From Actinomycetota bacterium (GTDB taxonomy: Bacteria; Actinomycetota; Actinomycetes; Mycobacteriales; Mycobacteriaceae): 11,594 bases of DNA. Positions 1-4,285 of this stretch are shown in pieces. The DNA is taken from positions 1-11,594 of the forward strand of contig SYAB01000191.1 in the NCBI GenBank assembly GCA_005787665.1, written 5' to 3'. Every line of letters starts with the position of its first letter. Within the stretch, counting starts at the first letter, position 1. The translations under genes and the position numbers were made by a program. The notes below the pieces were generated by a model. The model ran no database searches. It saw nothing but the letters and a program-made list of their open reading frames with translations, and was not told the origin of the DNA.

Positions 1-299
1 CACCACTCCAGCGGCACCTCGTCGATGGTGATCGCCCGCTTGCCGCCGTCCATCGTCGAGGCGTAGTGGTACGGGGCGTCCAGATGGGTGCCGTTGTGGG
101 TGGTGATCCGCACCCGCTCGATGGCCCAGCCCTCCCCGTCGGGCAGATCCTCGACGGTGGCGCCGGGGAAGAAGGCCACCACTTCCTCGGCGGTCTGCCG
201 GTGGTCGTAGTAGTCGATTTCCGGCAGGTGCCCGGGCGGGTCGGAGGCGATCCCGGCCTGCAGCGGGACCGAGAGGTCGACGAACCGGCGCCCCGTCAT
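1..299 (-). CDS. Cyclase / kynurenine formamidase-like metal hydrolase (3' end outside window)
   Basis: The first 99 residues of a cyclase-family (PF04199-type) protein are present; the C-terminus lies beyond the left edge. The reading frame contains ITTHNGTHLDAPYHY (about residues 65-79). This matches the HxGTHxDxPxH metal-binding signature of KynB-like arylformamidases, with candidate ligands His68, His72, Asp74 and His78. Family members hydrolyse N-formylkynurenine or related amides and lactones using divalent metal; the real substrate here cannot be told. ATG at 299 was chosen because the protein begins in the usual way (MTGRRFVDLSVPL). No Shine-Dalgarno sequence is visible, but TACGAT (313-308 on this strand) ends 8 nt before the ATG, which suggests a leaderless transcript. 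The gene diverges from the phosphotransferase at 336 and probably shares its control region. Confidence 0.85.
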   Translation of the reverse strand, partial: MTGRRFVDLSVPLQAGIASDPPGHLPEIDYYDHRQTAEEVVAFFPGATVEDLPDGEGWAIERVRITTHNGTHLDAPYHYASTMDGGKRAITIDEVPLEW

Positions 300-335
300 G
301 ACGACTGATCGTAGGACAGTGGTCTAATCGCCACC
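300..335. promoter_or_regulatory. Divergent promoter/operator between cyclase and phosphotransferase genes
   Basis: This 36-bp gap holds a 15-bp imperfect palindrome, TAGGACAGTGGTCTA (312-326; 5 of 7 pairs match). It overlaps or abuts a -10-like box on each strand: TACGAT (313-308, minus) ends 8 nt before the cyclase ATG, and TCTAAT (323-328, plus) ends 7 nt before the phosphotransferase ATG. Neither has a convincing -35 or Shine-Dalgarno sequence. Inferred: two back-to-back, (near-)leaderless promoters controlled together by one repressor, possibly of the TetR type, that binds the palindrome. No such regulator gene lies in the window. Confidence 0.45.
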
Positions 336-1412
336 ATGGGTCCGACAGCGCTGATCCCCCGCTCCCCCGGTGAGGTCAGTGCGGTGTGGCTCTCGGAGGT
401 TCTCAGCGAACCCGGACACCCCGTCGTCGTCACCTCCGCCGAGGTCACGCCGGTCGGGACCGGCCAGACCGGGGCCACCTACCGGGTCGCGGCGCGCTAC
501 GGGCAGACGCGCGCCGGCCTGCCGGACTCCTTCGTGGTCAAGCTGCCCGCCCAGGACGAGGCGGTCCGGGAACGGGTCGCGCTGAGCTACCGCTCCGAGC
601 ACGCGTTCTACACCGAGGTCGCCGACACCCTGGCGGTCCCGCTCCCCCGCTGCTACCACTGCGCGATCGCCCGCGACGGCGCCGAGTTCGTCCTGCTGCT
701 CGCCGACATGGCCCCGGCTGAGCAGGGCGACCAGATTCGCGGCTGCACCGCCGCTGAGGCGCGACTGGCCGTCACCGCGCTGGCCGGCCTGCACGGGCCG
801 CGCTGGTGTGACCCGGCGTGGTTGAGTTTCCAGGGCACGGTGATGCCCAAACCCGACGAGGCGACTGCCCGCGGGCTCGGCGACATCACCATCCTGGCCG
901 CGCAGACCACCATCGAGCGGCTCGGCGACCGGATGACCGCCGCGGATCGTGCCACCGTGCTCGAGTCGGCGGAGGGCATCGCCGACTGGCTGTTGGGCGC
1001 ACCCGAGCGGTTCAGCCTGCTGCACGGCGACTACCGCTTGGACAACCTGCTGTTCGATCCCGATCGCACCCGTATCACCGTGGTGGATTGGCAGACGCTG
1101 GCCGTGGGCCTGCCGGCCCGCGACCTCGCCTACTTCATCGCGACGAGCCTGCATCCCGACGAGCGGGCTACGGCCGAGCGCGAGCTCGTGGACAACTACC
1201 ACACCGCCCTGTCGGGCTTCGGTCCCCCCGATTACGATTCCGAAACCTGTTGGCAGGACTACATAGTGGGGATGCTGCAGGTTCCGCTGATCACCACCCT
1301 GGGATACGCCTTCTCGACGGCGACCGAACGCGGCGACGATATGGTGCTCGCGATGCTGGAACGCGGCTCGCGGGCGATCAGGGAGTTGGGAACCCTCGAG
1401 CTGCTCCCCTGA
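336..1412 (+). CDS. Phosphotransferase-family kinase (APH / EcKinase-like)
   Basis: A 358-residue protein of the aminoglycoside-phosphotransferase / ecdysteroid-kinase-like fold. The catalytic loop is clear: HGDYRLDNLLFD, with His230, Asp232 (likely base) and Asn237, followed by VVDWQ with metal-binding Asp251. The N-terminal lobe includes a lysine in FVVKLPA (likely ATP contact) and LLLADM as the hinge. In mycobacteria this family often sits beside lipid or steroid catabolism genes and phosphorylates small hydroxylated molecules; it is not necessarily an antibiotic-resistance enzyme. The start at 336 has no Shine-Dalgarno sequence but follows a -10-like TCTAAT by 7 nt, so the mRNA may be leaderless. 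It diverges from the cyclase and converges with the membrane-protein gene, the stops being 5 nt apart. The substrate is unknown. Confidence 0.85.
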   Translation: MGPTALIPRSPGEVSAVWLSEVLSEPGHPVVVTSAEVTPVGTGQTGATYRVAARYGQTRAGLPDSFVVKLPAQDEAVRERVALSYRSEHAFYTEVADTLAVPLPRCYHCAIARDGAEFVLLLADMAPAEQGDQIRGCTAAEARLAVTALAGLHGPRWCDPAWLSFQGTVMPKPDEATARGLGDITILAAQTTIERLGDRMTAADRATVLESAEGIADWLLGAPERFSLLHGDYRLDNLLFDPDRTRITVVDWQTLAVGLPARDLAYFIATSLHPDERATAERELVDNYHTALSGFGPPDYDSETCWQDYIVGMLQVPLITTLGYAFSTATERGDDMVLAMLERGSRAIRELGTLELLP

Positions 1413-1417
1413 ATCCT

Positions 1418-1756
1418 TCAGTCCGCCCGGGCGTCGGACGACGGGCCGTCCGGATCTCCTGAGATGTCCGGGGAGAATTCGTCGGGCTTGAGGTTCTCGA
1501 GGGCGGTCTCGTCGGGGCCCGGTTCCTCGTGGTGCGGAGCCGTTTCGAGGACAGCGGATGGCAGGGTGCGCCAGTCTCGCGCCAGCAGGACGATCCCGGC
1601 TACCGCCAGGCCGATCACCCCCAGCGCGATCACGGTGCTTCCGGTCAGCAGGGCGACCACAAGTGCGATCACACCGGTCAGGGTCACCATGACGACGGGG
1701 CGCACGACATCAGTCTGCTCCAGGGCGGCCGCTGAGACGGGTCGCCTCGCCGTCAT
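1418..1756 (-). CDS. Small membrane protein with two predicted TM helices and acidic C-terminal tail
   Basis: A 112-residue protein that I do not recognise. Residues about 19-39 and 41-59 form two hydrophobic segments (VVMVTLTGVIALVVALL and VIALGVIGLAVAGIVLLA) separated by a very short turn, consistent with a helical hairpin in the membrane. The remaining half is hydrophilic, Pro/Glu/Asp-rich and ends in DARAD. ATG 1756 is chosen because it lies 1 nt after the TGA of the whiB gene (TGAcATG) and gives a protein without a long arginine-rich extension. No good Shine-Dalgarno sequence is seen, so translation probably depends on coupling to whiB. It is therefore likely co-transcribed with the WhiB regulator. 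Its role is unknown; its position suggests a membrane partner or target of that regulator, but this is only inference. Confidence 0.7.
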   Translation of the reverse strand: MTARRPVSAAALEQTDVVRPVVMVTLTGVIALVVALLTGSTVIALGVIGLAVAGIVLLARDWRTLPSAVLETAPHHEEPGPDETALENLKPDEFSPDISGDPDGPSSDARAD

Positions 1757-1757
1757 G

Positions 1758-2165
1758 TCAGGCCGCTGGTCGCCGACCCGACGGTAGGTGCAGAACGATC
1801 GAAGGCTTGGCGGGCAGCGCCTCGCCCCGCGAGAGCAACTCGACGCTCTCCGGCAGTTCGCGCGGATTGATGAGCCCGGCAGCGATGCGCCCCAGCGCCT
1901 CGTGGGCGCGGGCCAGTTGGTGGCGTTTCCGGTACTGGCCGCCGGGCAGTTTGACCCCGGCCCACACCCCGTACTCCTCGGCGCCGTCGAGTGCACGCTG
2001 GGCGCACTGGCGTTGCTGGGCCAGCGGACAGCGGCGAAGGCAAATCGTCCGGGCCCTGGTGGCGGACTGCTCGTAGACCCGGGCTTTGGCGGCCCCGTCG
2101 CTGGCGTCGTCGTCGGCGTAGCCGAACCACAGGTCCGGATCGGCGGAGCAGGGTCTGGTGTCCAT
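1758..2165 (-). CDS. whiB5: WhiB-family iron-sulfur transcription regulator (WhiB5-like)
   Basis: A 135-residue WhiB/Wbl protein. Four cysteines (Cys6, Cys42, Cys46, Cys54) can hold the [4Fe-4S] cluster. It also has the N-terminal DPDLWF segment, the turn GVWAG (66-70, family consensus G[V/I]WGG) and a basic GGQYRKRHQ stretch for DNA contact. The C-terminal tail is longer than in most Wbl proteins. The start at ATG 2165 is fixed by a perfect AGGAGG 5 nt upstream. A promoter TTGCGC-N17-TATGTT (2224-2196) lies upstream. The gene diverges from an Xre regulator and the NlpC/P60-DUF4226 cluster, the arrangement I recall for M. tuberculosis Rv0022c (WhiB5), and the symbol rests on that synteny. M. 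tuberculosis WhiB5 has been reported to affect type VII secretion genes. Oddity: the cysteine spacing is CX3C-X7-C, not the usual CX2C-X5-C. Confidence 0.88.
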   Translation of the reverse strand: MDTRPCSADPDLWFGYADDDASDGAAKARVYEQSATRARTICLRRCPLAQQRQCAQRALDGAEEYGVWAGVKLPGGQYRKRHQLARAHEALGRIAAGLINPRELPESVELLSRGEALPAKPSIVLHLPSGRRPAA

Positions 2166-2293
2166 CACTACCTCCTGAGCGGTTACGGTGACAAAAACAT
2201 ATACACTCTGACCAAATCGCGCAAGAAAAACATACACAGAAACGAATACAACCAGACGTCTGTGTACGATTTGCCCATGGCTGAAGGCCCACG
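2166..2293. promoter_or_regulatory. AT-rich divergent control region with direct and inverted repeats (whiB / xre)
   Basis: This region is much richer in A/T than its surroundings. For whiB (minus strand): TTGCGC (2224-2219), 17-nt spacer, TATGTT (2201-2196), and AGGAGG before ATG 2165. For the plus strand: TACGAT (2265-2270) ends 6 nt before ATG 2277. Repeats: AAAAACATA occurs at 2193-2201 and 2226-2234, 33 bp apart, and the first copy contains the whiB -10. TACACAGA (2233-2240) and TCTGTGTA (2259-2266) form a perfect inverted repeat with an 18-nt gap, whose right arm overlaps the plus-strand -10. The layout suggests autoregulation by the Xre protein or control by WhiB; the binding protein is not shown by the sequence. 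Confidence 0.65.
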
Positions 2294-2297
2294 GTGA
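2277..2297 (+). CDS. Six-codon leaderless upstream ORF coupled to the xre gene
   Basis: ATG GCT GAA GGC CCA CGG TGA encodes MAEGPR. The ATG lies 6 nt after the -10-like TACGAT (2265-2270), so the transcript may begin exactly at this AUG. The stop codon overlaps the GTG start of the regulator (GTGA, 2294-2297). The uORF also contains GAAGG (2283-2287), a modest Shine-Dalgarno sequence 6 nt before that GTG. Leaderless short ORFs coupled to the following gene are an established mycobacterial pattern. Whether this peptide is made, or has a role beyond delivering ribosomes, is inference. Confidence 0.45.
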   Translation: MAEGPR

Positions 2298-3034
2298 ACC
2301 GCGAGGCGGCCGGCGCGGCACTGCGGGCCCTCCGGGAATCGCGTGGTTGGTCGCTTGCTGAGTTGGCGGCCGCCACCGGGGTCAGCATCATGGGGCTGAG
2401 CTATCTGGAACGCGGCGCGCGCAAACCCCACAAGGGGACCATCCAGAAGGTGGAAAACGGTCTTGGCCTGGCCCCGGGCAGCTACGCCCGGCTGCTTGCG
2501 GCCGATGATGCGAATGCCGAACTCGCTCTGCTCGCGCCCCTGCCGCCGACTCCCCCGGCCCGCCCGTCCGGTGCCAGCCCGGTCGTCGTGAGTCGGCACA
2601 GTGACGCGGAGGTCCTCGAGGCGCATGCTCAGGCGCATATCGACTCGCTCCGGTCGCTGATAGGTCACCTGCCAGCGGAGACGTCAAACGAATACGAGAC
2701 ATATATTCTTTCTGTGATCGGACAATGCGTGACGGCGGAGATGCTGACCGCGAACTCCTGGCGCGTGGCGGTCAATGCCGGTGCGGAGTCGGCCGGTCGG
2801 CTGCTGGCGCAACTGACGACCCTGGAGGACATCCGCACCCAGATGCTGGCGCTGGTGCCGGCCAGTATCGGGGCCCGGTTCGACCTGGCCTGCCGGCGCA
2901 GCGGACTGCCCGCGCCGGTGGTGGCGGCCCTCGTGGGTGTGAGCGTCGAAGAGATGTGGGACATCCGGAACCGAGGCCGAGTCCCCCCCGGGGTTCTGCC
3001 GCGGGTAAGGGCCTTCGTGGAGGCGCCGTGGTGA
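2294..3034 (+). CDS. Xre-family regulator with N-terminal HTH and probable second C-terminal HTH (Rv0023-like)
   Basis: A 246-residue DNA-binding protein. Residues about 5-60 form a typical HTH_3/Xre domain (LRESRGWSLAELAAATGVS, then the recognition helix and LERGARKP). A proline-rich linker (82-96) leads to a helical middle region (100-190) that I cannot assign. Residues about 196-245 again look like an Xre helix-turn-helix (RRSGLPAPVVAALVGVS, then EEMWDIRNRGRVPP), so the protein may bind DNA with two domains. GTG 2294 was chosen because of GAAGG 6 nt upstream and the GTGA overlap with a 6-codon leader ORF. Its stop overlaps the next start (GTGA at 3031), so it is co-translated with the NlpC/P60 gene. 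Position and size agree with M. tuberculosis Rv0023. It probably regulates its own cluster and whiB. Residues 131-141 are encoded by an AT-rich stretch unlike the rest. Confidence 0.85.
   Translation: MNREAAGAALRALRESRGWSLAELAAATGVSIMGLSYLERGARKPHKGTIQKVENGLGLAPGSYARLLAADDANAELALLAPLPPTPPARPSGASPVVVSRHSDAEVLEAHAQAHIDSLRSLIGHLPAETSNEYETYILSVIGQCVTAEMLTANSWRVAVNAGAESAGRLLAQLTTLEDIRTQMLALVPASIGARFDLACRRSGLPAPVVAALVGVSVEEMWDIRNRGRVPPGVLPRVRAFVEAPW
2684..2720. promoter_or_regulatory. AT-rich intragenic island sharing words with the upstream control region
   Basis: Inside the xre gene, the bases around 2686-2716 contain AAACGAATAC (2686-2695), ACATATA (2699-2705) and TCTGTG (2711-2716). The same words occur in the divergent control region: AAACGAATAC at 2240-2249, ACATATA at 2197-2203 and TCTGTG at 2259-2264. 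The codons used here (ACA, TAT, ATT, CTT, TCT) are rare in such a GC-rich genome. It could be an internal operator, an Lsr2-type AT-rich binding patch or an internal promoter (TATATT 2702-2707 is -10-like). Function is inferred only. Confidence 0.35.
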
Positions 3035-3822
3035 CCGGCGAACTGGAGGTCCTGAGCCGGGCGCACGCACTGTTCGCAGGGGTCGCGGCGATGACCGGTC
3101 CAGGGGTCGCGGCCCGGGTCGCCGGACCGCTGGCTGCCGGCGGCGCCATGGCCGACGGCTACGCCGAGCGAGCCGGCGCCTGGCAGGCCCGAATGGACTC
3201 CACCCGCCAGGTCGATACGGGGTTGACCGCGGTTCTGGCGCGGGCCCACCGGGAACACGACGAGGCGCGCCAGAGCACGGGGGCGGTGCTCCAGGCCGCC
3301 CGGGCCGATGCCGGCACCGCCCCGGACAACCCCATTGCGGCGCGGGAACTGTTGCGGCGCAGGATTCGCCGGCTCCGGGCCCAGCATGGCCATGTGCTGC
3401 TCGCCCGCCGGCGGGCGCGTCGCCGGCGGGCTGCGTTGCGCGCGTTGCGCTATCGCGTGCTGGACAGCTCACGCCGTGACCGTGGTGGCCGGCGAGGCAT
3501 GGCGGTACGGGCGGCACTCAGTAGGTTGGGGCGGCCCTATGTCTGGGGAGCGACGGGCCCGGATCGGTTCGACTGCTCCGGTTTGGTCCAGTGGGCCTAC
3601 CGCCAGGCCGGGGTGCCCCTGCACCGCACCACCTACGAGCAGATCCATGACGGGGTCGCGGTCGCGCGTTCCCATGTGCGCGCGGGCGACCTGGTGTTTC
3701 CCCATGCAGGGCACGTCCAATTGGCGATCGGCGGCGGATTGGTCGTCGAGGCCCCCCACGCCGGGGCGACGGTGCAGATCAGCAGGATGGGGGAGACGGT
3801 GGCGATCCGCCGACCCCTCTGA
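3031..3822 (+). CDS. NlpC/P60 peptidoglycan hydrolase with N-terminal DUF4226-like region (Rv0024-like)
   Basis: A 263-residue protein. Residues about 155-263 are an NlpC/P60 domain: RLGRPYVWGATGPDRFDCSG with nucleophile Cys182, AGDLVFPHAGHVQLAIGGG with His228, and EAPHAG with the third residue His243. Members cut the D-gamma-Glu to diaminopimelate bond of cell-wall peptides. Residues about 60-143 are helical and resemble the DUF4226-like regions of the next two gene products (NPIAARELLRRRI versus GPAAAREFSRHLV); this segment is very rich in arginine. No classical Sec signal peptide is seen, only a mildly hydrophobic N-terminus, so export may depend on another route such as an ESX system. GTG 3031 overlaps the xre stop by 4 nt. 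Size and position match M. tuberculosis Rv0024. The frame is open upstream to 2725, but that extension only shadows xre. Confidence 0.88.
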   Translation: MTGELEVLSRAHALFAGVAAMTGPGVAARVAGPLAAGGAMADGYAERAGAWQARMDSTRQVDTGLTAVLARAHREHDEARQSTGAVLQAARADAGTAPDNPIAARELLRRRIRRLRAQHGHVLLARRRARRRRAALRALRYRVLDSSRRDRGGRRGMAVRAALSRLGRPYVWGATGPDRFDCSGLVQWAYRQAGVPLHRTTYEQIHDGVAVARSHVRAGDLVFPHAGHVQLAIGGGLVVEAPHAGATVQISRMGETVAIRRPL

Positions 3823-3861
3823 GGTGGCCCGGGGTGAGTTGTTGACCGTCGGGCCCCTGGG

Positions 3862-3874
3862 TACGGTCGGACCG
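3862..3874 (+). promoter_or_regulatory. Possible leaderless promoter of the 124-aa DUF4226 gene
   Basis: TACGGT (3862-3867) fits the mycobacterial TANNNT -10 and ends 6 nt before GTG 3874, the spacing expected if transcription starts at the start codon. TTGACC (3842-3847) is too close (14 nt) to be a normal -35. A perfect 11-bp palindrome, CGGTCGGACCG (3864-3874), overlaps the putative start point. No Shine-Dalgarno sequence is visible. Confidence 0.35.
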
Positions 3875-4248
3875 TGGCGCAACATGCGGGGGAGTCGGTG
3901 ACGGCACTGGATGCCGCTCGGGCGGTGTTGGGTGCCCGCGACGCCGAACTCGCCGCCGCCGACGCCGCAGTGACCGACGCGGTGGCGGCGGCCCACAGTG
4001 CGGCGGTCGCCTCGATCGGCCGCATCGACGCCATTCGTGCCGGTGTGGATGCCGTCGTCGCCTACCAAGGCCACGACGACGGCCCGGCGGCTGCCCGCGA
4101 GTTCAGCCGCCACCTCGTCGATCTCCAACGGGAGGTCGCCGGCATCGTGGCCGAGGCGAGATCCCTCTCGCACGCGAAAGCCGTTGCGCTCCAAGAACTC
4201 AGTGCACGCTACCAACGTGTGCCCGGGATCGTCGGGCCGCGAAGGTGA
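3874..4248 (+). CDS. DUF4226-like small alpha-helical protein (Rv0025-like)
   Basis: A 124-residue, alanine-rich, all-helical protein. The helical segments are about 10-65 (with repeated A/D/E patterns such as ARDAELAAADAAVTDAVAAA) and 70-113 (GPAAAREFSRHLVDLQREV, then SHAKAVALQELSARY). The second half aligns with residues 134-179 of the next gene product and 101-143 of the NlpC/P60 protein, so it is a free-standing copy of the domain shared by all three. The family is mycobacterial and has no known function. There is no signal peptide, cysteine or membrane segment. GTG 3874 was chosen because a -10-like TACGGT lies 6 nt upstream and the protein starts naturally here; there is no Shine-Dalgarno sequence. 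It lies 51 bp after the NlpC/P60 gene and 37 bp before the next. It matches M. tuberculosis Rv0025 in position and approximate length. A role as partner or chaperone of its neighbours is inference. Confidence 0.75.
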   Translation: MAQHAGESVTALDAARAVLGARDAELAAADAAVTDAVAAAHSAAVASIGRIDAIRAGVDAVVAYQGHDDGPAAAREFSRHLVDLQREVAGIVAEARSLSHAKAVALQELSARYQRVPGIVGPRR

Positions 4249-4278
4249 ATTGTCCCCGATCGTGGTGCTGCCTACAGT
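4249..4278 (+). promoter_or_regulatory. Leaderless promoter of the 455-aa DUF4226 gene
   Basis: TTGTCC (4249-4254), an 18-nt spacer and TACAGT (4273-4278) form a sigma-A-like promoter. The -10 ends 7 nt before ATG 4286, and no Shine-Dalgarno sequence is present, which predicts a leaderless mRNA starting at or within a base or so of the ATG. This also fixes the start of the downstream gene. Confidence 0.5.
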
Positions 4279-4285
4279 CTCCCGC

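Noticed and set aside
324..1202. Long open frame on the minus strand opposite the phosphotransferase gene (292 codons).
   Set aside because: Low-complexity Gly/Arg/Ala composition, no family motif, and wholly antisense to a gene with a complete kinase active site; a normal effect of high GC content.
1413..1417. Terminator between the convergent phosphotransferase and membrane-protein genes.
   Set aside because: The gap is only 5 bp and I saw no hairpin there.
2725..3030. N-terminal extension of the NlpC/P60 frame back to ATG 2725.
   Set aside because: The added 102 residues are a Gly/Arg-rich shadow of the xre gene, and GTG 3031 with the GTGA overlap explains the start better.
3998..4285. 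Extension of the 455-aa protein upstream to ATG 3998.
   Set aside because: It would overlap most of the 124-aa gene in another frame and is Ser/Arg-rich; the promoter at 4249-4278 and ATG 4286 give the natural start.
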